A stretch of 64,000 bases of DNA from Mermis nigrescens (taxonomy: Eukaryota > Nematoda > Enoplea > Mermithida > Mermithidae): contig JAVLUZ010000523.1 of the NCBI GenBank assembly GCA_036768485.1, positions 1 to 64,000 of the forward strand, read 5' to 3'. The notes below the pieces were generated by a model that was not told the origin of the DNA, searched no databases, and saw only the letters and a list, made by a program, of their open reading frames with translations. The stretch's first letter is position 1, and every line of letters begins with the position of its first letter. Positions 37,196 to 50,249 of this stretch are shown here, piece by piece. The position numbers and the translations under genes were made by a program.

Positions 37196-38990
37196 TATAT
37201 CATAGGTAACGCGTTAGCGCGTACCTATAATATACTTGGGTACCCCTAACACCTGTGCACCCCTACAGCTATAACAGAACACATCTAGAAGGTGCGGTTT
37301 TTTTAAAAGATAGATAATAAAAAAATTCGCTGCCCATGTTTTTTTGTTTTTCTTGAAACTCAAAACTTTTTTTGTGTAACGTTATAACATAGGATAAATT
37401 TTGGGAGGTTTTTTTAGGCAGCATGTGGACAACTCAGTATTGACTCCTCAAATAAATTAATGGCACAGATTTGTAGAGGAAGGGATGCTCCAAATTAACC
37501 TTTTTTTGTTGAAATTCGCTTTAGTTCTCGAATGGGAGTGTAAAGAGTGCGAAAATCTGGGAGTGAAAAAAGCACATTTTGGTCGAGTTTTTCAACTTTG
37601 CTTATGTCTGATACTAACTCCAGTTATCAGTTTTTAAAAATGTTGTCTGACAGAAATGTAGAGTGGATCAAGGGCTACAATCTGCTTACAAGCAGATTTT
37701 TCTACGCTCAATAGGGAGTTAGGTCCTGGGGTTTAAAGTTTATACTCTAGTCGATGGTGTAAAAAACAGATTTTAACTAAGAATTCTCTGCCAGCTTTTT
37801 CCGCTTATGAGTCAGGCTAAAATGAGTATAACAGTAATCAAGCAGCTTCTAGGGGCTACACGTCGCAGCAAACCGCGTTCAAAAAAACGCAATATTGAGT
37901 TATTTATGGGGATGTAAAGTTCGAAATGAGACGTGAAAAATGGGCGAAAAAACACGTTTTTCCCCTATTCTGATAGGTAAATCATATCAAATAATTTTTG
38001 CAACAGAATTTTTGCACATAGAAACGTACTACGACTCAAAAGCTACAAAACCGTACCAAATCGAATTTCTTTACACTCAATGGGGAATACGGTACGGATT
38101 TTTTAAAGTTTACAATGTTCTGAATGATGGAAAATATGTCTTTGTTTGGGTTTTGTTCGCCACTTTCTCCTTTCAGAAGTCAGGATAGGTCCAATAATAA
38201 AAATAAAGTGCCTTATATGGGGTGTATGTCATGGCGAATCGCGTATGTCTAAATTAATATTAAGCGAGTGTAAAGTCAAGAATGGGGTGCTTTAAACAGG
38301 TTTCTGTCTTGTTTCTTTCTCCAAGCTTCTCCCGGTTATGAGTCAGGGACATGATTCTCCAAGTCTGTAAATGAACCTGAAACCAAATTCGAGACGCAAT
38401 TTTGGCGCATATGCTTACACTCAACAGTTCAGTAAAGTGGTTTAAACCAATGTTAATGTATTCTTACGACATTATGGAGACTTATTATTTTCATAAAAGT
38501 TGGTCGTAATATCGAAGCAATATTAAAATTACGAGTCTGACTAAAATCTTTTTTACACTAGGTGTTAACATATCGTTTACACTACATATTAATCTTCGTT
38601 TTGAGAGCCTTGCGGAAACCTAATTTTTTCCATATGACTAGACATTTTTAAGGAATCAAGTGTGAGAAGTCGGTTAGACACATTTTTTTACACAACAGTG
38701 GTGTAAACTGTTTTAAACCCAATGTTAATTTCTCATCAGACCTTTGTTGAGACGTGATGTCTTTATAAATGTTGATTGTAATATCCGCGTAATATCAGAT
38801 TTACGAATCCGACTAAAATCTTCTGTGCATTCTGTGTATGTAACTAAACACTGCATATGAACTCTTGACCTAGAGCCTTGCAAAAACATAATACTTTTCT
38901 TAAATTCAAAAAAACAATAAATCAAGTGTGAGATGTAAAGTTGAGCGTGTTTGTTTACAATGACGCTTTTCAAGAAGTGGTCTTATAACG
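37196..38990 (-). repeat. Family F repeat, copy 4, inverted
   Basis: The mirror of copy 3 from the palindrome centre: CATAGGTAACGCGTTAGCGC then GTACCTATAATATACTTGGGT. Further right it matches copy 1 in reverse, to about 38990. Interior parts are diverged from copy 3. Confidence 0.7.
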
Positions 38991-39540
38991 ATTAGAACAT
39001 AGGTTTTGGCTTACTGTTGATACTAGTATTTCATGTAATTCTGTGCATGAGAATCAATTTTCAGCTCATTATCAAGTGACCACGGAAGTGATTGAAAAAT
39101 TGCCTACAGTAATATAGTTTTGAAAAGTAAACATTCATGTGTCATGTAATTGTTACATACAATATTATGATTGTTGCTTCAGCTAAAGTCACTTCAGTTT
39201 TTTTAAGTACAGTGATTCAAAAATTGTTATTCATGCATGTTGCTCCGCATTCATAATGGTTTGCTATAGAAATTGTTATAAGTGTTGTTTCCGTTATCAT
39301 ACATGTGTAAATTTATCATAAATGCTTTGATCCGCAGGTAATTGATTTGTCGTTCTTTGACTTGTTGAATAAGCTTAATTACTGTACGTAGTGTTAATGC
39401 GGGTATTGATAGAAGTGAGTTGAGCGAATGCGAATGCAAGTAAAAATTGCTAAGATGGAAGCAGTACCTAATGACATTCGCTACAACACTGACAAAGATA
39501 GGAATAACAACTTTTGTTTGCTAACAAAAAGTTGGGTACT

Positions 39541-39804
39541 AGCAAGAAAAATGCTCCGATAGAACAAAAAAAGGTAGAATATACTTGGAACATGGAATTA
39601 TCAAGGACGTAAAAGGAGGGGACTAGAAAAAGCTCCTATCTACAAATGTCACAAAATTTGCTAAAACTCAGAAATCTCCTAAACAAAGAAAAAATGAAAG
39701 TGAGTAAATCATAGAAAAAAGCTACCTGTGCCTAAAACTGCAAGATCTGCTAAAAATCAGACTTTTTCTAAGCAACGCAAAAATCGAAGTATATTCTGCG
39801 GCCT
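39541..39804 (+). repeat. Left arm of a long inverted repeat
   Basis: Bases AGCAAGAAAAATGCTCCGAT to GTATATTCTGCGGCCT are matched in reverse by 40568-40830 over about 264 bp with few mismatches. Confidence 0.9.
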
Positions 39805-39839
39805 CTGAAAAAATATGTGAACCTTCTCATATTGTCCAC

Positions 39840-40100
39840 CATTCAGTGGGCGGTTCCAAAATTCTGAGGGGGTTTTCAAATTGGAATATTGGCCTTAAAA
39901 AATAGTGCTATGGCGAAGAAAACACCATTTTTGAACGTTTCTTGTCGAGCTCTATCTATTGGTACCTACCAAAAAAAACCCAAAAAGAGCGGAAAGATTT
40001 AAAAAATTGAATTCTGGAGGTATTGTTGGGTTTTTGCGTTTTCTTGTTGGGTATTTTGCCTTGGGGTGCATACTCCCCAAACCCCCTACGTCTAGGTATG
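39840..40100 (-). mobile_element. Family G hAT-like element, 261 bp
   Basis: Ends CATTCAGTGGGC and TACGTCTAGGTATG. Flanks ttgtccac and gtgtccaa agree at 6 of 8. It lies between the inverted-repeat arms. A further truncated family G fragment is at about 40355-40470. Confidence 0.68.
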
Positions 40101-40567
40101 GTGTCCAATGCTTAATATAAAGCTTATAAAATAGATCTCAAATCTGCGTTTTTGCTAATCACTTGCACGTTAATTTATTCGATATTGTGGCTAGATAAAT
40201 ATTACAAAAAGTTACATCCTATGATTATTTGCGATACCGCAATGAAAGACTGTGATTTCTATATAATGCATGCGTCCATGCAGTACTCTTCTGGCGTTTA
40301 ATCGCACCAGACCACCCGGATTTCATTCCTGCACATGTAAACTGATAACCATTAGGCATGGGAGGTTAGGGGTATGCACCAGTGTTCAATCAGAAACGTC
40401 GAAAATTGCCGTTTTTCCGACATACCATAATTACTATTTTTTGACCCAGAAAAATATTGCAACATGGCGCTGGTCAACTATGGCGATATCTGCTTTTGCA
40501 GATTGAGTGGTTCAGTTATCTAGCCCAATGTTTTATCTTTGTTCGACAGGATGCTGCTTTCTTCTGC

Positions 40568-41545
<978 letters not shown>

Positions 41546-41547
41546 CC

Positions 41548-44500
41548 TTGTTGAGAAGCAGTCCAACTTTTTTGAGAACCGACTAATCTATTTATGGAAG
41601 TACCAACCTTTTTTGGGAAACGACAAACCTTTTTTAAGTGGCAGACAACCTTTTTTGCGAACCGGCCAACCTTTTAATGGGAGCGGCCAACTTTTTTTGA
41701 AAACCGACAATTTTTTTGGGAGCCACTCAATTTTTCAAAGGGAGCAGCCAACCTTTTTTGGGAACCAATCAACGTTTTTTGAGGGAGCAGCCAACCGTTT
41801 TTGGGAACCGACCAACCTTTCGAAGGGAGCATGCAAGCTTTTTTGGGGACCGGCCAACCTGTCTTAGGGAGCAGGCAACTTTTTCGGGAAACAACCAACC
41901 ATTTAATGGACAAGCCAGGTTTTTTTGGGAACCGCCCAACCTTTTCATGGAACCAGCCAACATTTTTTGGGAACCAACTAACCTTTTTTAAGGGACCAGC
42001 CAACCTTTTTCTGGGAACCGACCAACCTGTTTAAGGAAGCAGCAAACCTTCTTTGAGAACCGACCAAATCTTTCTAAGTGAGCAGGCAACCTTTTTGAGA
42101 ACCAACCAACTTTTTTGTGAACCGACCAACCTTTTTAAGGAACCAGCCAACCTTTTTAAGGGAGCAGGCAACCCTTTTTGGGAACCGACCAACCTGTTTA
42201 AGGGAGCAGGTAAGCTTTTTTGGGGACCGACCAACCTGTCTTAGGGAACAGGCTACCTTTTCCGGGAACCAATCAACCATACGGAGCAGCCATATTTTTT
42301 ATGAACCACCCAACCTTTTCATGGAACCACCAGCCAATCTTTTTTGGGGACCAACTAATTTTCTCATGGAACCAGCCAACCTTTTTTGGGAATCGACCAA
42401 CCTTTTTAAGGAACCAGCCAACCTTTTTAAGGAATCAGCCAACCTTTTTTGGGAACCGACCAACCTTTTTAAGGGAGCAGGCAACCTTTTTTGGAAGCCA
42501 GCCAACCTTTTCATGGAAGCAGCCAACCTTTTTGGGAACTAACCTACCTTTTTAAGAAACCAGCCAACCTTTTTTGGGAACCGACCAATTTTTTTAAGGA
42601 ACCAGCCAAACTCTTTTGGGAACCGACCAACCTTTTTAAGGGAGCAGGCAACCTTTTTTGGGAACCAACCAACTTTTTGAGAACCGACCAACCTTTTTAA
42701 GGAACCAGCCAACCTTTCTAAGGGAGCAGGCAACCTTTTTTGGGAACCGACCAACCTGAGGTAAGCTTTTTTGGGGACCGACCAACCTGTGTTAGGGAAC
42801 AGGCAACCTTTTTTGGGAACTAACCTACCTTTTTAAGAAACCAGCCAACCTTTTTTGGGAACCGACCAACCTTTTTAAGGAACCAGCCAAACTTTTTAAG
42901 GAACCAGCCAACCTTTTTTTGAACCGACCAGCTTTTTTAAGGGAGCAGGCAACCTTTTTGGGAACTAACCTACCTTTTTAAGGAACCAGCCAACCTTTTT
43001 TGGTAACCGACTAACCCTTTTCAGGAACCAGCCAACCTTTTTAAGGAACCAGCCAACCTTTTTAAGGGAGCAGGCAAGCTCTTTTAGGGAACCAATCAAC
43101 CTTTTCATGGAAACAGCCAACCTTTTTTGGGAACCGACCAACCTTTTTAATGAACCAACCAAACTTTTTAAGCAACCAGCCAACCTTTTTAAGGAACCAG
43201 CCAACCTTTTTGGGAACCGACTTACCCTTTTCAGGAACCAGCCAACCTTTTTTGGTAGCCGACTAACCCTTTTCAGGAACCAGCCAACCTTTTTAAGGAA
43301 CCAGCCAACCTTTTTTGGGGACCGACCAACCTTTCTAAGGGAGCAGGCAAGCTCTTTTGGGAACCAACCAACCTTTTCACGGGAGCAGCCAACCTTTTTT
43401 GGGAACTAAGCTACCTTTTTAAGGAACCAGCCAACCTTTTTAAGGGACTAGCCAACCTTTCTTGGGAACCAACCAACCTTTTTAAGGAACCAGTCAACCT
43501 TTTTGGGAACCGACCACCCTTTTTAAGGGAGCAGGCAACCTATTTTGGAAACCAGCCAACCTTTTCATGGAAGCAGCCAATCTTTTTTGGGAACCGACCA
43601 ACCTTTTTAACGAACCAACCAAACTTTTTAAGCAACCAGCCAACCTTTTTAAGGAACCAGCCAACCTTTTTAGGGAACCGACCACCCTTTTAAAGGAGCA
43701 GGCAACCTTTTTTGGAAACCAGCCAACCTTTTCATGGAAGCAGCCAACCTTTTTGGGAACCGACCAACCTTTTTAACGGAGCGACCAAACTTTTTAAGGA
43801 ACCAGCCAACCTTTTTAAGGAACCAGCCAACCTTTTTGGGAACCGACTAACCCTTTTCAGGAACTAGCCAACCTTTTAAAGGAACCAGCCAACCTTTTTT
43901 GGGAACCGACCAACCTTTTTAAGGGAGCAGGCAACCTCTTTTGGGAACCAACCAACCTTTTCATGGAAGCAGTCAACCTTTTTGGGAACTAATCTACCTT
44001 TTTAAGGAACCAGCCAACCTTTTCTGGGAGCCGACTAACCCTTTTCAGGAACCAGCCAACCTTTTTTGGGAACCGACTAACCCTTTTCAGGAACCAGCCA
44101 ACCTTTTTAAGGAACCAGCCAACCTTTTTTGGGGACCGACCAACCTTTTTAAGGGAGCAGGCAACCTCTTTTTGGGAACCAACCAACCTTTTCATGGAAG
44201 CAGCCAACCTTTTTTGGGAACTAACCTACCTTTTTAAGGAACCAGCCAACCATTTTTGGAAACCGACCAACCTTTTCAGGAACCAGCCAACCTATTTTGG
44301 GAGCAAACCAACCTTTTTAAGGGAGCAGGCAACCTTTTTTTGGGAACCGACCGACCTTTTTAAAGAACCGGCCAACCTTTTCTGGGGAATCAACCATCTT
44401 TTTTGGGTATTCACCAACCTTTCTAAGGAACCAGCCAACCTTTTTTGGGAACCGACAAACCTTTTTAGGGAGCTTCATGAAAACAGCCAACCTTTTTTGG

Positions 44501-44880
44501 GAACTAACCAACCTTTTTAAGGAACGAGCCAACCTTTTTCACGAGCCAGACAACCTTTTCTCAAAGAACCAGGCAACTTTGTTTAGAAAGCAGACATTTT
44601 TATTCTGAAACCAGACTATGTACCATTTTTCAGAAACCAGGGAACGTTTTTCAAGAACGAGGCAACTTTAATGTACCGGGCAACCTTATTTCAGAAACCA
44701 GAAAACCTGATTTTCAAAAATCAGGCAACTTTGCTCATGAGCCAGACAATATTTTCTTCAAAAACCAGACAACCTTTTTCTGGAACCAGTCAGTCTTTTT
44801 CAAGAAGCAGACAATCTTTTTCAGGGATCAGGCCACCTTTTTTTCAGAAACCAGATAACCTCTCAAAAAAGAAATGACAT
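41548..44880. repeat. 21-bp minisatellite, ~3.3 kb
   Basis: The consensus unit is AACCTTTTTNRGGAACCRRCC with alternating variants (TTTTTTGGGAACCGACC and TTTTTAAGGAACCAGCC). There are about 150-160 units, degrading after 44590. Because 21 is divisible by 3 and the unit has no stops in several frames, long frames run on both strands with heptapeptide repeats such as NLFKEPA and NLFWEPT. No start context or flanking gene supports translation. A stray piece of the same unit occurs at about 50585-50625. Confidence 0.95.
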
Positions 44881-44963
44881 TTTTTAAAACCAGGCCTATT
44901 CTTGACTGTTTTTGAAATAGCTCGGGCACTGCCATCCTTAGGAAAATCCTACATCCGCCACTG
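44881..44963 (+). mobile_element. Right end of a family A element abutting the minisatellite
   Basis: TTCTTGACTGTTTTTGAAAT ... TTAGGAAAATCCTACATCC..CCACTG is the family A right terminus. Its left end was not found; the next bases are atacagaa. Confidence 0.6.
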
Positions 44964-44989
44964 ATACAGAAAGTCGCATAATTTATTGT

Positions 44990-45330
44990 TAATGAATAAG
45001 TTTCAAAAATTTCTGGTACTTCATTCTAGATGTAATTACGGCATTGCTTATATTCAGAAACCTGCAAAATTGAGCTTAAAAGGATTGCAAAATGTTTGTA
45101 ATTTTCTTGTGCTATGCGCCTAATCCAATTTCTAGTCTTGCTTATCTTCAGAGAGCTTCAGAATTGAGCTTCAAGGGATGAAATTATAAAAACAGTCAAA
45201 AATTGCCATTACATTGCTGCAAAGTTTTATAATGTGCACATTGATGCATTGTTTGTCCTAAAAAACTGCAAAATTGAGTTCAAAAGATTAAAAACGCTGA
45301 AATGCTTCTCAAATCACTATTATTTATTTT
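44990..45330. repeat. Decayed units of the CTCAAATTTGAG satellite
   Basis: About three units with CTTATxTTCAGA, GCAAAATTGAGCTTxAAAGGAT and a GCTATGCGCC motif, similar in plan to the array at 49090-49800. Confidence 0.4.
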
Positions 45331-45621
45331 ATCACCACAAGCTAAAGATATGATTCCATGACGCAAAACACGCCAGAAAATGTCGCTTTATCGCATAAGC
45401 TGGCTTATAAACGTTATATACATTTTCAAGATATTAGCAATTCTCTCTCCCTGAAATAAAATCCTGGCCAAGGGACTGTTTAGATGTGAATCATATTATT
45501 TTTGAATAGATCCACGATTTCTAGAGGGGATGGGGTGGAATAGGAATTTATTTTTTTCGAAAAATAGCAAGTAATATTTTCAGCGATGTCAAAAGTTATG
45601 CTCAAATCAGCGACGTTCACA

Positions 45622-45813
45622 CAGGGGCGGATTTAGGGAAGGGGCAAGGGGGCGGCCGCCCCCCATTGGCCCAAAATAGTGCGCAACATTAAGGATTTTT
45701 GAGCGATTTTTAGCGATTTTCGGCTTAAAATGGCTAATTTTTCCGCCCAAGTCAGGGTTCCGCTCCCCTTAGAGATACCGCATCTCCTTAGGAAACTCCT
45801 GGATCTGCCACTG
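45622..45813 (+). mobile_element. Family A short element, 192 bp, exact 8-bp duplication
   Basis: It starts CAGGGGCGGATTTAGGG and ends CCTGGATCTGCCACTG. Flanks cgttcaca at 45614-45621 and 45814-45821 are identical. A near copy in the opposite orientation is at 49363. Confidence 0.95.
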
Positions 45814-45829
45814 CGTTCACAGTCTAAGA

Positions 45830-46316
45830 AGTTTGCCCCACTATAATTGATTTAATAGTGCTTCTGAAACAAACAAGGATCTAAACAAGTAGAATTTTTA
45901 ACATTTCAAGTCGAAATTCAACGTTTTTCGTCGCATTTTAAGTATTGGCTTCAGAGTAAGTATTTTGAAAACGTTTAAAGTTTTAATGCTTAGAATCTCA
46001 ATAAAGTAATAGTCCGACCTTAAATGTCAAAAATTTTGAAAATTTAAATCACATATTTTTATTTTGCAAATTATGTTGGGCTATTGGAAAATAACGCCGA
46101 ATCTGCGCTTATTTTTGAGAGCACTGTTCATTTTGTTTGAAGCTGATTTATACTTGAGTAACCCAGCTGTGTAGCACTAAGCACGATACACTGCATGTCA
46201 TCTAATCTCCCGTCTACTGCTCATATACAGTATGTAGAATTTCGCTTAGTAACATTTACGCGTTAAAATTAAATAAAATTAAATTATAATTAGTGCGACC
46301 GACATTTGTTGCCTCA
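45830..46316. other. Unassigned stretch
   Basis: AT-rich, with no repeat end or coding motif recognised. Confidence 0.3.
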
Positions 46317-46324
46317 GTTTAAAC

Positions 46325-46769
46325 CACGGTTTTTTATACATACTCGGCAAAGATTTTCCCAGGTGTACAAAGACTTTTCTGGACCGCCTTTGTACATATA
46401 CAAAGATTTTTGGGGAGACAAAAATTGCGAAAAAGGTCTAAAATTCGCAAAAATTTTCAGTCCTTCGTGCCTAAATGAGTAATTGTGTGTTCTACATATC
46501 TTTATAATGGCAGAAACTGCATTTCAAAAAAATGTCAAATTTTTCGGTGCTTCGCGCCGTTTTAAGACGATTTTTATTGATTTTTGCCCTGAGAGACCCA
46601 GAAATTAGCTAAAATACACTACCAAAAGTTCGAACAACTCTTTTTACCACACTAAAATCGATACTGTACTATATTATAGTACCCAAAAATTTGTGTGTAC
46701 AAAATGTACAAAGACTTTCGGGGACCATCTCTGTATATGTAAAAACGGACCTTGTACAAAAAAACACTG
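46325..46769 (-). mobile_element. Family B hAT-like element, 445 bp
   Basis: Plus-strand ends CACGGTTTTTTATAC and GTACAAAAAAACACTG. Flanks gtttaaac and ttttgaac agree at 6 of 8. The interior has TTCGCGCCGTTTTAAGACG. Confidence 0.8.
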
Positions 46770-46779
46770 TTTTGAACTG

Positions 46780-47208
46780 GTTTTATAATCGGTTCACAGT
46801 AATTCAAGAATTGCCATTCATGTAGGTATAAGATTTCTTGAAGTAGACTATATCTAGTTATTAACATGAGAACACCTTCGGCCCAGCTTTTTCAGCACAA
46901 CCCGCATTAGCATTGTTGCTAACTAATATTTTTTCCATTAGCACAGAATGACTTACATTAGCACGCTCTTTTTTACCTGTATAACACATATGGTGTCAGA
47001 AGGTGCATGTTCTTTTGTTTTTCAATACAGCTGTTTGAGAATGACGTGATATTCTGCAGATCAATGGTTTGTTTGTGTTATTGTCAGTACAATTAGATTT
47101 GAAGCAATCGAAAAATTCACGGTAAGTCACAATTATTGACTTCTTAATGCTCAGTGGACACAGAAAGCTTAGACTTTCGTGTCTATTACCACATCAGAAA
47201 TGAAAAGG
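46780..47208. other. Unassigned stretch, possible small exon
   Basis: Bases 47060-47121 are open between attctgcag and gtaagtcac, but the 20 residues encoded match nothing remembered. No other feature seen. Confidence 0.2.
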
Positions 47209-47216
47209 CAGTTGCC

Positions 47217-48303
47217 CAGGGGCGGATTTAAGGGGGGTGGGGAGGGGCGGCCGCCCCCACCCATTGGCGAAAAATATTTGGCGAGATAAAGAATGGATAT
47301 GCAATTTGCAATGATTTTTGGCCATCAGTGACCATAATTTCTCGAATTTTCCGGGGCTACGCGCCGGATGATACCTATTAATCACATATATTTACTTTCT
47401 TGGCAACCTGGAAGCACGGTTTTGTTTTGTATTCGGCAAAGATTTTTCCCGATGTACAAAGACTTTTTATGACCGTCTTTGTACATGTACATATAAGATT
47501 TTTATGAAGACAAAAACTGCAAAAAAGGTCTGAAATTCGCAAAATTTTCGGCGCTTCGCGCCAAAATTAGTAATTGCGTGTCCTATATATCTTTATAATA
47601 ACAGAAATCGCATTTCAAATGGAAAAATGTCAGAATTTTTGGGCGCTTCGCGCCGTTGTAAGACGATTCTTAATGATTCTTGCCCTCATAAAACCTGGAA
47701 TTAGCCAAAATACACTACCAGAGGTCGAACAACTGTTTTCACAACACGAAAGTCGCTACCGTACTATATCATAGTACCCAAAAATTTGTGTGTAAAAAAT
47801 GTACAAAGAATTTGAGGGACCATCTTTGTACCTGTACAAACGGACCTTGTTTAAAAAATACTGCCTGGAACTTGCTGTTCATGTATATACTTTTCGAAAC
47901 AATTTTAACAGCAGAAACAGCTATTTTTGCATAGTTTTCTTCTATTTTCAATTAAGATTTTCGATGTTTTGCATCAAATGCTATAAATACAGGAAATCAA
48001 GTTGTAAATCACGCTTCTAGATGTCTATCCGCCTCAATTTTACAAATTTTCTGGCGCTTCGTTCCAGAGTTTTGTTAAATTCAAACAATTTAATGATTTT
48101 TTCAGCACAAAATTGTCTAAAATTTTAAAACTTTTAGAGAAACATATTGCGTCAAAAGTGATTTTATGTAAAAGTATACAATGTAAAACACTGGAAAAAA
48201 ACTCTATTTCGTGCGTCAAGGGCAAATTCTCGGACCTATTTTCGACTGTTTTTGGAAAAGTTGGGATACCGCCCCTCTTAGGAAAATCCCAGATCCGCCA
48301 CTG
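47217..48303 (+). mobile_element. Family A hAT-like element, carrying a family B insertion
   Basis: It starts CAGGGGCGGATTTAAGG and ends CCCAGATCCGCCACTG. Flanks cagttgcc at 47209-47216 and 48304-48311 are identical. Removing the nested family B element (47415-47863) leaves a copy of roughly the length and order of the one at 16470-17086. Confidence 0.95.
47415..47863 (-). mobile_element. Family B hAT-like element, 449 bp, inside family A
   Basis: Plus-strand ends CACGGTTTTGTTTTGTA and TTTAAAAAATACTG. Flanks cctggaag (47407-47414) and cctggaac (47864-47871) agree at 7 of 8. It contains two TTCGCGCC motifs. Confidence 0.9.
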
Positions 48304-48311
48304 CAGTTGCC

Positions 48312-49090
48312 ATATACTAATTTAATCTGACAATAGACGCTACTGCGCTTTCTGTATGAATTGAATGACAAGTAAACAAACATTAGAAAGCTAATTTTGT
48401 TTTCAATGAGCAGAAAATAATGCGAAGTTGTCAGAAAGTAAATTATTTTGTGCTGGAAACCTTTAAACAAATAGATGAGGAAAATGCATAACCATTTAGA
48501 TTACAAGAAGATTGACTGTGGAGTGTTTAAATCGTGCAGTTGGGGCGAAATAAAGAGTAAATATAATACTCAGCGTTAAGCGCCAAAAATTTCTTGGAAT
48601 TTTTGCTGAAAAATACGTTAAAAATACATAAAAATTACTAAACTTTTGCCCTAAAAGGACTTTGTATCCGTGTGGTGTTAAAAACCGTGCTCCAACCAAT
48701 TTTCCGTTTTCCGTTTGCTGGAGGCCAGGAAATCGAAAAACAGCAGAAGCCAGAGCCAGAACCGGAGCTCCGGTCGATCCCTAATAAACATTGACCAAAA
48801 TTTAAGAAGTCATCAGGGTCCAGTTTCGACCTTACGACTCACATGTTGAGAAATCAGCTGTGAAGTTAATTTAATCATAGATTTTTATGTCTGACTACGA
48901 AATTGAGCATATAATTTTGGCTTATTTGCAATTATTCTGTTTCATTGAAAATTTCTTGCAAAGAAGTGCTGAAAATGCCTTAATTATTGCGTATACTGAT
49001 TTTTTAACGATATCCGAGCAGGCCCTTTTCCAAAACGGACCGCCTTCTCTCCAAAATAAAATTTTTTTTTAAGTCATAAGTATCTCTCGA
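48312..49090. other. Unassigned stretch with a possible hAT-type end
   Basis: Near 48715-48785 the run GAGCCAGAACCGGAGCTCC then GGTCGATCCCTAA resembles a TIR of the AGGGATCGACCGG type, but no partner or target duplication was found. No genes recognised. Confidence 0.3.
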
Positions 49091-49804
49091 AAGAAAAAAT
49101 GATAAATTCCTGAATTGCGTCTAAAACATCGCCAAAACAGGTTTTTGAGGTAATTTTGAGCAAGAAAACGCAAATATTTTAGGCGCTCCGCGCTGAATTT
49201 ATTGTTTATAGTGTATACAGTTTTGGTCTTCTAAACCGCTCAAAATCACTCAAATTTGAGTTAGACATCAAGAGCATGTCAATTTTTCCGGCGCTTCGCG
49301 CAGGATTTGTTTTTCTGGTGTAGTTTTTATCTTCTAAATTGCTCAAAACCTATCAATTTTAACAGTGGCGGATCTAGGATTTTCCTAAGGGGGGCGGTAC
49401 CCCTAAGGGGGGCGGAACCCTGACTTGGGCGGAAAAATTAGCCGTTTTGACCCGAAAATCGCTAAAAATCGCTCAAAAATGCTTAATTTTTCGCAATATT
49501 TTGGGCCAATGGGGGGGGCGGCCGCCCCCCCCCGCCCCCCCTAAATCCGCCCCTGAATTTTAAGATATGATATAAAAAACATGAAGTTTTTTCCGGCGCC
49601 TTGCGCCGGATTTAACGTTTATCTATAGCTTCTGTCTTCTATTCGAATAAAACTTCTCAAATTTGATTTCTGACATGAATGACATAAATTTTATTCCGGC
49701 GCAATTTTTTGTTCGTGTATAATTTCTGTTTCCAAGCCCGCTAAAAACCACTCAAATTTGAGTTGGACATGAAGCAAATAATAAATTTTTTCAGCACTCT
49801 GCAC
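49090..49804. repeat. ~115-bp tandem satellite with GGCGCTTCGCGCC and CTCAAATTTGAG
   Basis: Four to five imperfect units. Each has a TTTTCCGGCGCYTYGCGCxGGATTT motif, a TTTTGTCTTCTAAA block, CGCTCAAAAC and ACTCAAATTTGAGTTxGACAT (parts). The array is split by the family A element at 49363-49555. Confidence 0.75.
49363..49555 (-). mobile_element. Family A short element, 193 bp, exact 8-bp duplication
   Basis: Ends CAGTGGCGGATCTAGG and CCTAAATCC..GCCCCTG form the inverted termini. Flanks aattttaa at 49355-49362 and 49556-49563 are identical. It is the reverse of the copy at 45622. Confidence 0.95.
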
Positions 49805-50240
49805 CATTGTTTTTGTTTTGTACAAGGTCCGTCTGTACATGTACAAAGATGGTTCCTACAAGTCTTTGTACACTTTGTACACACGAATTTTTGGGTACTA
49901 TAATATGGTACAGTAGCGATTCTAGTGTGGCAAAAACAGAGTTATTCAACCTTTGATAGTGTTTTTTAGCTCATTTCTGGGTTTCTGAGGGCAAAAATAA
50001 CTGATAATCGTCTGAAAACGGCGAAATTTGATATTTTTCCTTTCAAAATGCAATTTCTGACATTATAAAGATACAACACACAATTACTCATTTCGGCGCG
50101 AAGCGCCGAAATTTTTGCGAATTTCAAACCTTTTTTGCAGTTTTTGCCTTCCCAAAAATCTTTGTACGTGTACAAAGACGGTCCTCAAAAGTCTTTGTAC
50201 ATCGGGAAAAATCTTTACCGAATACAAAAAAAACCGGGCA
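49805..50240 (+). mobile_element. Family B hAT-like element, ~436 bp
   Basis: Left end CATTGTTTTTGTTTTGTAC, right end GAATACAAAAAAAACCGGG. Flanks ctctgcac and gtctgcac agree at 7 of 8. The outer few bases of the right end are diverged, so the boundary may be off by a few bases. Confidence 0.75.
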
Positions 50241-50249
50241 GTCTGCACC

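Noticed and set aside
41613..44877. About 25 overlapping frames of 60-141 codons on both strands
   Set aside because: They come from a 21-bp stop-poor minisatellite and are not a gene family.
41548..44880. CRISPR-like regular repeats
   Set aside because: The units are head-to-tail without unique spacers and the context is eukaryotic.
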